From the NCBI GenBank assembly GCA_905221605.1, contig CAJNDS010001336.1, positions 232,473 to 296,472 on the forward strand: a DNA stretch of 64,000 nucleotides, read 5' to 3'. Below are positions 45,152 to 54,086 of the stretch, piece after piece. The DNA is from Symbiodinium natans. Taxonomy: Eukaryota; Sar; Dinophyceae; Suessiales; Symbiodiniaceae. Under the pieces are notes generated by a model that ran no database searches, was not told the DNA's origin, and was given only the letters and a program-made list of their open reading frames with translations. Position numbers and translations under genes: made by a program. Numbering within the stretch: position 1 is the stretch's first letter; the number at the start of each line of letters is the position of its first letter.

Positions 45152-45321
45152 GGGTTTAGGGTTTAGGGTTTAGGGTTTGGGGTTTGGGGGTTTTGGGGGT
45201 TTGGGGGGTTTAGGGGGTTTAGGGGGTTTAGGGGGTTTAGGGGGTTTAGGGGCTTTAGGGGGTTTAGGGGGTTTAGGGGGGTTTAGGGGGGTTTAGGGGG
45301 TTTAGGGGGTTTAGGGGGTTT
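45152..45321. repeat. TTTAGGGGG array filling an intron
   Basis: TTTAGGG copies followed by about 14 copies of TTTAGGGGG. The array occupies nearly the whole inferred ~200-bp intron between the first and second PX exons. Confidence 0.95.
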
Positions 45322-45333
45322 TCGAAGCAGAGC

Positions 45334-45391
45334 TGCTTGCGACCAAAGTCGTTGACCTCCACCATGTAGACGGACCAGGACTTGAGCATAC
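45334..45391 (-). CDS. PX-domain gene, first visible exon
   Basis: Minus strand, 58 nt. The acceptor CCCAAG|G gives two bases, then MLKSWSVYMVEVNDFGRK and the first two bases of a Gln codon. The donor is GC-type, AAGCA|GCTCTG. Joined to the next exon it gives the N-terminal strands of a PX domain (YxVxVxxxDFGRKQ-FTVEKRF). PX proteins such as sorting nexins bind phosphoinositides on endosomal membranes. The 5' exons lie to the right, probably before 46.6 kb or lost, and the total gene size is unknown. Confidence 0.72.
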
Positions 45392-45399
45392 CTTGGGAC

Positions 45400-46620
45400 A
45401 AGGGCCCTAAACCCAAAATACTTCAGAACCCCTAACCTCCTAAACCAAAACCCCAACACCAAAACCCCAGACACCCTAAACACCGTAGTTCAGCCCCAAA
45501 ACCCTAAACCCCTAAAATTTCGGTTTTGAAGGCCCTTGAACTAGGCGAGGGCCTCGAAACTGTTTAAGGCTTATAAGCCTCAGAGAGCCCACAGCATCCA
45601 ACCCTCAACCCCGAAGTCAGCTACGCAAGGCACCATCCCAGGATTCAGAGAGATACCTCCCTGTTTTGGGGGTCTTAAGTTGAGCGGTGGAAGGCAACCT
45701 AACCCAATTTACAAAGGAAGGAAGGGGTCCTAGATCCCCCTAAAGCCCCCCAAAAAGCCTAAGACCTGAAAGCCCAAAGCACAAAAGCACGGGCCAACAA
45801 GAGCCGAGACCCCACAAAGCCCGAGAATCCTAAAGGCCTAGAACAGGAAACCCGGGAAACCCCTTGAGCCCGAAAAGCCCCGAAAGAACACGGGTTTAGG
45901 GTTTAGGGTTTAGGTTTTTGGGTTTAGGGTTTAGGGTTTAGGGTTTAGGGTTTAGGGCCTCAGAACAATAAAGCCCAAAAACACCCAACAGCTCCAACAA
46001 ATCTAAATCCCCACACCGTGGGATGCTCCCCCTTATACCAACAGCCCTTCATCCCCCCTAGTATAATCCCTATTAAGGACTGTTGGTATAAGGGGGAGAA
46101 CATCCCAACCCGCACCCCTCAAAAGGGAGAACATCCCAACCCGCACCCCTCAAAAGCCCCCCCCCCCCCCTTCCCCACCCCCCGAAAAAAAAGAGAGAGA
46201 ACCGGGCCGCCCTAAACCCTAAACCCTAAACCCTAAACCCTAAACCCTAAACCCTAAACCCTTAAAAAACAAAAGAAAGAGAGAAACCGGGTCGCTGCTT
46301 CGTTCCTCCGTCGTGTTGATCTGAATCCTCGAAACTGGTAGAGCTCATCTGGGGTTCAGGAAGTTTGGGAAGTCGGGGGAAGTTGGGGGGGAAGTTTGGG
46401 GAACTTAGGCGCTTTGTGTATGTGGTTCGTTTTGCATATATGTGTATACATGAGGTGTTCGTAAATAGGGGCACCCTTCTTGGGGGTCCCTAGAAGGGGA
46501 TTCTTTTTGATTTAGAAGGTATAAAAAGTTAGAAATAGGGACGCCCCAAGTGTTATCTCCGTCCCGCTGATAGCTCATCCGTTTTCACCCCTAGGGGGGG
46601 ATACACATTTTCCATTTTCC
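45400..46620. other. Host flank of the viral block
   Basis: Unique patches and telomere-like tracts (TTTAGGG 45,894-45,957; CCCTAAA 46,208-46,262, the last telomere-like tract of the window). After 46,263 the sequence becomes unique, and by about 46,620 it is strongly AT-rich. No gene is recognised. Confidence 0.5.
46021..46105. mobile_element. Hairpin (MITE-like) element, family A copy 2
   Basis: GGATGCTCCCCCTTATACCA faces TGGTATAAGGGGGAGAACATCC at the right, and CCTATTAAGGACTG is shared with the copy at 277-368. The right end is followed by a ~31-bp tandem duplication (GGAGAACATCCC...CTCAAAAG twice). Confidence 0.65.
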
Positions 46621-46916
46621 AAAATATGTTTCCTCATTTTTGACATCATACTCTCGCACGTTTTCCATCAAAAAAATCACTAAAGTTTACAAAAAATATT
46701 ATATAAAATTTAAAAAATCAATTTTTCAATCAGCATAATAAATTCAATTTTATTTTTTGTAAATTTTAGGTCACTTTTCAAGCAGTCAAATAATTCAAAA
46801 ATTCATAAATTTTCAGAAATTTATAATAAAAAATTCATAAATTTTTATCATCAATTTTATTACAAATTTTGTAATATTTTTTGTGATATTTTTTGTGATA
46901 ATTTTTGTGATAATTT

Positions 46917-47363
46917 TTACATTTTATTTTGTAAATAATTTTTCACATCATCGTCTTCAACTTCATTTAACTTAATATTTATGTTTTTCATATCTTCAAG
47001 TTCTTTTAATATTACATTGTTTTTATGTGTAACTGATTTCTCATGTTGTGATTTTTTGTAATGTTTTACATCATAGTTACAAAACGGACAATGATAAATT
47101 AGTTTCATATATTCTTTTTTATATGCTTTCACTTTTTCCTTATTATCCTCTTGATACCTTTTATGTCGTTCTTTTTCTTGTTCTTTATGACTGTCCCTAT
47201 ATTGCTTTTGTTTTAACTTACATAAATCTGGGTTTTCTTCATAATTCTTTCTACTTTTTTCACGACATCGTCTTCTACAATCATCACATAATTTGAAGTT
47301 TTCTGAAAATTCCCACCACTCACGCATTCTCTGACAACCTCTACAATATCTTGAACTCACCAT
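46917..47363 (-). CDS. Zinc-finger protein with charged coil
   Basis: 148 residues. An N-terminal Cys pair set (YCRGCQ and LCDDCRRR) forms a probable zinc ribbon. A Lys/Glu/Tyr-rich helical middle with YxxxxKE-type repeats follows. The C-terminal C2H2 finger is CPFCNYDVKHYKKSQHEKSVTH. The middle and end resemble the tails of the GIY-YIG proteins in this block, so it may be a DNA-binding companion or a remnant of an endonuclease. First gene of the block, convergent with the host flank. Confidence 0.7.
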   Translation of the reverse strand: MVSSRYCRGCQRMREWWEFSENFKLCDDCRRRCREKSRKNYEENPDLCKLKQKQYRDSHKEQEKERHKRYQEDNKEKVKAYKKEYMKLIYHCPFCNYDVKHYKKSQHEKSVTHKNNVILKELEDMKNINIKLNEVEDDDVKNYLQNKM

Positions 47364-47470
47364 GGTTATAGATATATGTTATTATCCCTTTAGGCATATA
47401 CCATATATCATAAACTTTTAAAACTTTTTTTTTATCTTCATGTCTTTAAATATGTATAATTTCACATAAA

Positions 47471-47707
47471 TTATGAAATATTATTTTCATACAATTCAAT
47501 TAGTTCTTTTTGTAGTTCAATTTGTTTTTCTAAATACTTCATTTCCTTATCTAAATGTTCCTGTTCTTCTTTTTCTATAACGCATTTTTGTTTTATTTCT
47601 ACAATTTTACTTTCCCTACTTTCTTTGATAATTTCTAGTTTTTCTAATTCGTGCTTTGCCTGTTTGTATAGTATTTCAAATAATTCATCTTGAACTGATT
47701 TTTTCAT
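47471..47707 (-). CDS. Small coiled-coil protein
   Basis: 78 residues, almost entirely a Glu/Lys/Leu-rich predicted coiled coil with one Cys. It is preceded by a TATATATATATAT stretch before the ATG, like other genes of the block. Unknown function. Confidence 0.6.
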   Translation of the reverse strand: MKKSVQDELFEILYKQAKHELEKLEIIKESRESKIVEIKQKCVIEKEEQEHLDKEMKYLEKQIELQKELIELYENNIS

Positions 47708-47813
47708 ATATATATATATATAATACTATATATTTTAGTTTTTAAAACTTTTAAAACTTTTGAAAAATAAATATTTCAATAAAGATTATTATTTATTGAA
47801 ATATTTTAAGCTT

Positions 47814-49211
47814 TTATTTTTTATATATTTCATTCCTATATAAATCTTTGAGATCTTGTAAGTATTGTTTTTTTCTATCTTTATCACCAGCAGATCTTAT
47901 CCAACTATTATATAGACTTCTATAGTTTCTATAAGTTTTAGTATTTATTTTATTTCTGTTGTTTGCTTCTTCAAATATTTCCCTCAATTTTTGAATACCA
48001 ATTTTACTTGGAATAATTAATTTTGAACTGGTGGGTTCTTCTTCCTCTTGACTTCTTTCTTTGACGATATTTCCATCTTTTTTAGTGTTTGTTTTTTTAT
48101 TTAAACGAGTTCTTGGTGGTTCTGTTCGTGGTGGTTTTTCTTGTCGTGGAGGGGGTGCATTTCCGCTTGAACTTGACGACGCCGCACCAGAGGCTCGCGA
48201 GCTTCGCGACCCGCCTTGTTGAAAATTAGGTCGTGGTGGTTCTGGCGATGTTTTCGGTGATGGTCTGGGTCTTGCTTTGCCTCTTGGTTCTGTTGGTCGC
48301 TGTGGTATTGGCTGTGGTATTGGTGGCAATGCCGGTAATTCCGATACTGTAGGTTGACTTGATGATGCAACTGGTAGTGGTTGTTGTGTTGCTCCTACAT
48401 TAGGTTGATGGGGTTGTAAAATTATTGAAGGTTGTAAATATTGCATATTTGGAATTGGCATTGGATCGTATGTTGTAAATTGCCCTGTTCTAGGATCTCC
48501 TGTAAAATCTAATAATGGTCTTGGTGGCGGATTTATTCTATTCATTATCACTTCATTGAATTGACTTATTGCTTCCTGTGACATACCGGCCAGAAGAGAA
48601 CTCCCGAAATCCATACCGGAAACCATATTTCCGGCAACATTGCCACCTACTCTTAATGCTCCGCTTCCTAAACTTAATGCCCCACTTCCTAGACTTCTTA
48701 AAGTTCCCGATCCTCCCTCTTCTTCTCTTTCTAACTGTTGTTGATGGGCTTGATAAATTGCTTGTTGGTTGCCTTGTTGTGCTGTTGCTATGTTTCCTAA
48801 TGTTTCGTTGATTTGAAACAATTGTTGTTCTGGTGGTGTGCCGAATTCTTCAACCACAGACATTTCATCAGGGTCAGTCCCTATATTATACATTTCCGGC
48901 GATCTTGGTTGTTCTGGTTCCGGTCTGTCATGTTCTGTAAATAATGCTCTGTGTGTTAAACCATTATCCGACGCATATTCCCGTAACATATGATCTCTAA
49001 CAATTCGCTCGGCTATTTGTTTTTCTTGGACTTTTAATTTATCTAAATGATCCTTGCCATCAAAACGTGTTCCTTTATTGCTTTGTTTATAAAATACAGC
49101 ATCTCTATTCGGAAAGGGTTTTAACGCGTCTTCGTTATCATTGACCAATTCCAAAATATCTTCATATCTAGATCTTCTATGAAATTGTATTCCAGTATTT
49201 TTAACTACCAT
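47814..49211 (-). CDS. Large proline/glutamine-rich virion-like protein
   Basis: 465 residues, no family recognised. Residues 1-110 are charged and probably folded. 135-165 are Gln-rich. 170-220 hold a Gly/Ser/Leu repeat (LGSGALSLGSGALRVG) that could be membrane-active. 225-390 are Pro/Ser-rich and disordered. 400-465 are a basic helical end. Its size, disorder and place beside penton and capsid genes suggest a minor virion component, as an inference only. Confidence 0.7.
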   Translation of the reverse strand: MVVKNTGIQFHRRSRYEDILELVNDNEDALKPFPNRDAVFYKQSNKGTRFDGKDHLDKLKVQEKQIAERIVRDHMLREYASDNGLTHRALFTEHDRPEPEQPRSPEMYNIGTDPDEMSVVEEFGTPPEQQLFQINETLGNIATAQQGNQQAIYQAHQQQLEREEEGGSGTLRSLGSGALSLGSGALRVGGNVAGNMVSGMDFGSSLLAGMSQEAISQFNEVIMNRINPPPRPLLDFTGDPRTGQFTTYDPMPIPNMQYLQPSIILQPHQPNVGATQQPLPVASSSQPTVSELPALPPIPQPIPQRPTEPRGKARPRPSPKTSPEPPRPNFQQGGSRSSRASGAASSSSSGNAPPPRQEKPPRTEPPRTRLNKKTNTKKDGNIVKERSQEEEEPTSSKLIIPSKIGIQKLREIFEEANNRNKINTKTYRNYRSLYNSWIRSAGDKDRKKQYLQDLKDLYRNEIYKK

Positions 49212-49229
49212 TCTTTTTTATATATTGTT

Positions 49230-49571
49230 TTAGAAAATAGACTCACTTAATTCGCTTAATGTATCATACCGTTTTTTGAGATGTTCTAGATAAGTCTCGG
49301 GTATTCGTGGATTATGCATTTCCCCTTTCAATCTTGCCATCTCACTTTCATAATTTGCTTTCATCTGACCCTCTAATAGTCTCCGTTTAAACGCCATGTT
49401 TTTCTCTTTCGCCTCTCTCGCTTCTAATTGTTTTTTCAAATTCAATAGATAGTCTAGATTTTGTTGACGATATACCAGATCTTCGGATGAATTTACTACA
49501 GGATTATCTAATGATTTTTTCTTATGTAGTTTTTTATTTTTTTGAAATTTAAACCTATTATATAATACCAT
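49230..49571 (-). CDS. Basic coiled-coil protein
   Basis: 113 residues: basic N-terminus (FKFQKNKKLHKKKS), then a long charged coiled coil from about residue 30 to 100. It lies 18 bp upstream of the large virion-like protein on the same strand. Unknown function; possibly a scaffold or minor virion protein. Confidence 0.6.
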   Translation of the reverse strand: MVLYNRFKFQKNKKLHKKKSLDNPVVNSSEDLVYRQQNLDYLLNLKKQLEAREAKEKNMAFKRRLLEGQMKANYESEMARLKGEMHNPRIPETYLEHLKKRYDTLSELSESIF

Positions 49572-49583
49572 TTGTATATATTA

Positions 49584-49876
49584 TTATTTAGATTTTTTAC
49601 TTCTAGCCTGAAACATAGCTTTACACATATTATCGGATTTTTCCTGTCTTCTTCTCATAATTTCGGCGTTCATTGATCTCATTTGTAATTGTAATAATTG
49701 CTGTTGTGTTAAATTTGCATAAGGGTTTGAGGGTTGTTGTTGTATTTGTTGTGGTGGTTTAGCTGGCATTGCTTTAGATAAGGGTTGTTGTTGTTCTTGA
49801 TATTGTTGTGGTTCTACTAAATTATTTTCTTGTGGTTCTGGTGCTAATGGTTCAACATTTATTTTTGTTTTTTTCT
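49584..49876 (-). CDS. Gln/Pro-rich C-terminal half of a split gene
   Basis: An ATG-initiated frame covers 49,584-49,769 (61 residues), but the frame is open back to 49,876 with no ATG, encoding Pro/Gln-rich text (VEPLAPEPQENNLVEPQQY). It overlaps the 3' end of the Cys-rich gene upstream. The two frames join by a -1 step at a run of seven A on the coding strand (49,868-49,874). I read this as one ~190-residue protein split by a missing A, or by ribosomal frameshifting on A_AAA_AAA. Confidence 0.55.
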
Positions 49877-50155
49877 AGGTGCATATTTTTTAACTGGTTT
49901 ATCAATAATATTACTTGGTTTCTTTTCACACACACTAGGATGACTATATCGTAATGTTTTAGTTGTCATAGGTTTTTTACAGTCTTTACATTCTGTAGGA
50001 TTTTTAATAACTTCTGTTATTTTTACTCGTTTTTGTTCTTCATTCACAGGTTCAATTTTTTCAACTTCTGTTTCCTGTGGTGCTTCGGTTGCTTCATTTT
50101 CAGGTTCATCGTTAGCTACAACATTTTCTGAATTTTGTTCCGACATATATAACAT
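49859..50155 (-). CDS. Acidic protein with C2HC zinc motif (N-terminal half of split gene)
   Basis: 98 residues in this frame. An acidic Glu/Asn/Thr-rich N-terminus to about residue 45 is followed by ECKDCKKPMTTKTLRYSHPS then VC, a compact C-x2-C...H-x3-C zinc site of a type seen in viral proteins, and a basic tail. It stops just after an A7 run that can lead into the following Gln/Pro-rich frame. Transcription is on the minus strand with its neighbours. Confidence 0.65.
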   Translation of the reverse strand: MLYMSEQNSENVVANDEPENEATEAPQETEVEKIEPVNEEQKRVKITEVIKNPTECKDCKKPMTTKTLRYSHPSVCEKKPSNIIDKPVKKYAPRKKQK

Positions 50156-50177
50156 TCTATATATATTCTATTAAAAA

Positions 50178-50735
50178 TTATGTAGCATCATTTTGAGATT
50201 TGGTTATTTGTGACTGCTTTTGTTTTTGGTATGTTTCTCGCTTGTGCTGGTTTATCTTTTCGGCGTTTTGTGTGGCGTATTCTTTCACATTCTCTATGAT
50301 TTTTTCTTTGTTTGCTTCGTAATACAGTCGCATTCTCTGCTTGATTTTGTCTTTATTGCCTTCACGGTATGTCTTTTGTCGTGCTAAAATTGCATCTTTC
50401 TTGTCTTCGTATCTTTCTTTTGGTGTCCGTCCTGAAACATTCCGATTGACACAATCTGTATTTTTGATATTGTATCCTTCTTGTCTAAACAGTTCTTCTT
50501 TTGATGAACATGGGTAGTCTTCAATAAGTTCTATTCTACAGTTGTCCATACCATATTTATCAAACATTCTGTATAGTGTATGAAAGGCTCTCGTGTGTCC
50601 TTGTAAATATTTTTTGTAGTTCCCTCTATGACTTGCCATTCTTTGACATAGTTTTTCACATGTGCTCCCTATATAGCATTCTGTATAATCACTGTTCCAA
50701 ACGGCGTAGATCTTTCCCTTTTGATAGTCTGGCAT
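50178..50735 (-). CDS. GIY-YIG endonuclease
   Basis: 185 residues. GKIYAVWN...CYIGST at residues 7-25 is the GIY-YIG pair of strands. RMASHRGNYKKY follows with the conserved Arg/His, and the catalytic Glu lies in the region around RIELIEDYPC or EELFRQEGYNI. The C-terminal half is a repetitive charged helix (KDKIKQRMRLYYEANKEKI), typical of free-standing GIY-YIG proteins in large DNA viruses. It likely makes site-specific DNA cuts, possibly as a homing enzyme. A second copy of the family is at 56,495. Confidence 0.9.
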   Translation of the reverse strand: MPDYQKGKIYAVWNSDYTECYIGSTCEKLCQRMASHRGNYKKYLQGHTRAFHTLYRMFDKYGMDNCRIELIEDYPCSSKEELFRQEGYNIKNTDCVNRNVSGRTPKERYEDKKDAILARQKTYREGNKDKIKQRMRLYYEANKEKIIENVKEYATQNAEKINQHKRETYQKQKQSQITKSQNDAT

Positions 50736-50778
50736 CTCGCTATATGTTTTTATATGTTTTTTTCTGTTTAAATATGTT

Positions 50779-51644
50779 TCACGTCGCGTCAGTGTTGTGG
50801 AATAATAAAGAAAAACTTAAATTAACACCGTTGAAATTTATGAGGTTGCCTACTTCATCAGTTATTCTAAATGTTAGTTTTCTTATTGAACGACGCGAGA
50901 CATTGACATAATCATAATCTGTAACACCGTAAGGATCATTTATAATACTAGCAAATGAAGCATTTACAGGAATTTTTTTCACTATGGCATTTGAAAATGT
51001 TGAGGGACTGTGAAAATTATTATTTGATAATTCAGGACACGAGATATAAATGTCTTGATGTGCTAATAAATTTATAAATCCAGAAACCCACGGAACGACA
51101 GAAGTTGAAAAATCTTGAGGTATAGGTGTATTTAAAACACTGTTTATACTGTTTAAATTATTTAGATCAACGTTATTTGAAAAAGACCCTACAAAATTTG
51201 CAATCAAGCTATCGGGAAGAACAATAAAAATAATTTCTGAAAAATTTGATTCAATTGTTATTTTATTTAAAATTGTATTGTATGTAGCCGTGTATGTATT
51301 CTGTCTACCTGTAACATCAAAGAAAAAATTTAATTCTTGTTGTATTGTAGATGCCAGTTCGGGAGGTGTGTAATTTCCTAGCGGTATTTCAATTCTTAAA
51401 TAAGTTGTTCCTGTTGGCGTTGCAGGTGCTAATACTCTGTGTTCAAAATATAAATTTCTATTATTTTCGTTTATTGAATACCATGTGTTAGGAATTGCTA
51501 ACTCGTGAACTTGCATAATCGTCCCGTCGGGGATTTCAAATGTTTCCCTTAATTCTATTTGAAAGTCGCTGATACCGCGACTATTTGATGTGCGATATTT
51601 TGAATTTACATAAACTTTTTATATGTTAATGGTCTGATACTCAT
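50779..51644 (-). CDS. Penton-like minor capsid protein (one-base frame break near start)
   Basis: The intact frame from the ATG at 51,516 gives 245 residues, but coding similarity of character extends upstream (FQIELRETFEIPDGTIMQVH) to an ATG at 51,644 if one base is added in the A5 run at 51,616-51,620. A beta-rich protein with VHELAIPNTWYSINENN near the start and RKLTFRITDEVGNLINFNG then LSFSL at the end, the layout of penton/minor capsid single jelly-roll proteins of Polintons and PLVs. It would form capsid vertices. It is divergent from the lipase gene with a 48-bp AT-rich shared promoter region. Confidence 0.75.
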
Positions 51645-51692
51645 ATTAATATATATTATATTTGATAAATTAATTTATAATCTTTTTATATA

Positions 51693-52244
51693 ATGACAAA
51701 GATTGAAGGACAGTTAAATAAGATGTTGGAACACAACGGCAAAATATCAAATACTCAAGGTATCAAATATGCATATGATCGTGATAATAAAATTTTTGTA
51801 AAGGGAAATAAAATGTATGTGGCGGGGACAACATCTACTAGGGACTGGCAACAAAATTTCACAAAATTAAAAACTGGTGGAATTAGAGATATGGATCGCT
51901 ACAAGGAGGCGAGGCGGGTATTAATGGAAAATCCACAAGTGAACACACTATTAGGGCACAGTATGGGGGGTAGCGTTGTTTTAGAATTAAACAAAGAATT
52001 CAAGGATAAAAATTATAAAACGAGAACTTATGATGCACCCGTAATAAGTTTGATTGCACCGATTTTTGGTTTGGATAAACCGACGGAACAGCACAAGCGA
52101 TTTAGAATGACTGGTGATCTCGTCAGTAGTTTGGATAATGCGGCTATAAGTTATGACACAAACACTTTCAATCCTGTAAAAAATCACGACATCGACAGAT
52201 TACACGGCATTGACGAAAGAATACCCGTGATGGGTTGGGTTTGA
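51693..52244 (+). CDS. Lipase-like alpha/beta hydrolase
   Basis: 183 residues. LLGHSMGGSVVLEL near residues 87-100 is the nucleophile elbow G-x-S-x-G. An Asp after it (TGDLVSSL, about residue 145) and a His near the end (VKNHDIDRLHG) can complete a Ser-Asp-His triad. It looks like a short class-3-type lipase. It may act on host membranes or lipids during entry or exit, which is inference. First gene of the rightward structural cluster, its start preceded by TTTTTATATA. Confidence 0.75.
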   Translation: MTKIEGQLNKMLEHNGKISNTQGIKYAYDRDNKIFVKGNKMYVAGTTSTRDWQQNFTKLKTGGIRDMDRYKEARRVLMENPQVNTLLGHSMGGSVVLELNKEFKDKNYKTRTYDAPVISLIAPIFGLDKPTEQHKRFRMTGDLVSSLDNAAISYDTNTFNPVKNHDIDRLHGIDERIPVMGWV

Positions 52245-52268
52245 ATTATCTAAAACAATATAATATAA

Positions 52269-52510
52269 TGCTTAACAAGGTCAGAAAACCAAAAGAACAA
52301 ACAAGGGTAGGAAAAATCCCAGAAAACGTCCAATTTAAAAATAAAATTACAAAAAATATAAATAATTCATCTTATGAGATGATCAGGGGAATAGTAGAAA
52401 CCGATGTAACGGCAGTAGCGCAACCGCAAATGGAAAAACAAATTTCTAAAAATATTAATAATTTAAATTCACATAAAAAATATAGTAATAATAATAAAAA
52501 ATCTAAATAA
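52269..52510 (+). CDS. Small basic hypothetical protein
   Basis: The ATG at 52,269 (after AATATAATATA) is preferred to an earlier ATG at 52,235 that overlaps the lipase stop. It gives about 80 residues, Lys/Asn/Gln-rich, with no recognised domain. It sits between the lipase and the capsid gene with 12 bp to the next ATG, suggesting a virion or capsid-associated role at most. Confidence 0.5.
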
Positions 52511-52521
52511 TAATATATAAA

Positions 52522-53934
52522 ATGGATTTAGTTATAGCTGAAACGCAAGATAATATGATAAATTCCTTACAGTTCGGACTTCCAGAAAGCGCCGCGTATA
52601 TTACAGATCGTAAGCAGGTTCATTTTCCTAGTGTATCTGGAAATATTTTTAGTAGTAACAATGGTAATAAATATATTAAATTTGTTATCACAGGAGAAGA
52701 CAACAATTATATCGATATGTCCAGTATTTGCTTATTTTTTGATGTTGTTAATACATCAACCACAGCAGGAGAATATTTAAGACCACTAGGAGAAAGTCAT
52801 GCCTTTTTTACTCGTTATAGATGTAACGCAGCAGGGCAACAGATAAACGATATCGACAATTACAATTTAGTATGTGAAGAAATGAAATCTGTTAAATCAG
52901 AGGAAGTAAGAAATTTAGACGATATTCAGGAAGGTTGTTTAACACGATACGACAGCAGAATTAATAGACTTTACGCGTTTACAATTGAAGGACATGATGC
53001 AACAGCAACCACAGGAAGAAATGATAGAGGAATTGTTTTACCAAAACTTACAAGAGCCAACACGACAGGAATTGAGCAAGGAAAATTCGTGCGGATGGGG
53101 CATAAACCTTGTTGTGGCTTCGTTCAATCTGGGTATTATCCGCCTATTCGATATTGCCCGTTAGAATTTATTTTTGAAATTTGTTCTGATGCACAAGAAC
53201 CTGTAATTAGACCGGCTACACCAGTAGGAGCAAATCAAGCGGAAGACGATGTTAACGGTTTATACTTTACCACAAGAAACACAACAACTAGCTGGTCTAT
53301 TCAAAATTGTATCCTTCGCTGTGAATTAATAACAGTCGACAATTCCGTTAACAATAACGTGGTTTCACATTTACTAAAAGGTGGTCGTTTAAGAATGGTT
53401 TATCCTGCCTATCACAGTTTTTCACAAACTTTCGCGGCAGGAAATACCGAGATCAATATGAATATTGTTAAATCCTCAACGAGATTATCTCAAATGTTCT
53501 TTACCCTTTCCAATGCACAGATTGATAATAATAATACAGCCGCAAATTTTGCAAAGAAAAAATGGACTTGGTTTTACCATCCTATGGCGGCTACAATTGA
53601 TAATTTAGAAGGTGTCATTGACAGCAACAGACAAATCTCATATTATGTTCAGATCGCTAATAAAAAGTTCCCAGAACAAGCGGTAGAAAGTATAGCGGAG
53701 GCAATGTATTTCCTACGACGTGCTGTTAATGTTATGTCGCCGTTTTATGACGGTTTTTCAATTGACATTTACAGATATGCTAATGATAAGTTTATCGGAG
53801 GAATAAATTTCGATAAGCAACCTGATATGAATTTCACAGGTTCCAATACTAAAATGGGCTCCTTATTGACTTTTAAATTGAAAGGGGCTAATCAAACTTT
53901 CGCGTTAGGAATTGAACAGGTATATGTTACATGA
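52522..53934 (+). CDS. Major capsid protein (double jelly-roll type)
   Basis: 470 residues. The N-terminal pattern LQFGLPESAAYITDRKQVHF...SGNIFSSNNGNKYIKFVITG followed by DMSSICLFFDVVN matches the opening of PLV major capsid proteins (bare fold start, then S-G-N-x-Y/F...I-K-F, then the first jelly-roll strands). Two beta-rich halves follow, with a break near residue 225-245. The C-terminus (TFALGIEQVYVT) is a typical capsid end strand. Trimers would build the icosahedral shell. The frame is intact, and two hairpins follow it. Confidence 0.88.
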   Translation: MDLVIAETQDNMINSLQFGLPESAAYITDRKQVHFPSVSGNIFSSNNGNKYIKFVITGEDNNYIDMSSICLFFDVVNTSTTAGEYLRPLGESHAFFTRYRCNAAGQQINDIDNYNLVCEEMKSVKSEEVRNLDDIQEGCLTRYDSRINRLYAFTIEGHDATATTGRNDRGIVLPKLTRANTTGIEQGKFVRMGHKPCCGFVQSGYYPPIRYCPLEFIFEICSDAQEPVIRPATPVGANQAEDDVNGLYFTTRNTTTSWSIQNCILRCELITVDNSVNNNVVSHLLKGGRLRMVYPAYHSFSQTFAAGNTEINMNIVKSSTRLSQMFFTLSNAQIDNNNTAANFAKKKWTWFYHPMAATIDNLEGVIDSNRQISYYVQIANKKFPEQAVESIAEAMYFLRRAVNVMSPFYDGFSIDIYRYANDKFIGGINFDKQPDMNFTGSNTKMGSLLTFKLKGANQTFALGIEQVYVT

Positions 53935-53978
53935 GTGAGTGAACATGTTTTTGAGCTCTCGGAGTCAGCTTCAACGGT

Positions 53979-54022
53979 TCTCGATTAAATCGAGAGGCCA
54001 TAATGAAATTTAAAATTTCATT
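53979..54022 (+). terminator. Two perfect hairpins after the capsid gene
   Basis: TCTCGATT-A-AATCGAGA (53,979-53,995) and AATGAAATTT-A-AAATTTCATT (54,002-54,022) are adjacent perfect inverted repeats, starting 45 bp after the capsid stop. They could form a 3' processing or termination signal, or separate capsid from fibre transcripts. Similar hairpins mark gene ends in some large DNA viruses. Confidence 0.55.
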
Positions 54023-54086
54023 ATCTGTTCTGGACTAAATAAATTGAATACATTATTATATTAAATATAATCTACTCAATATAATA

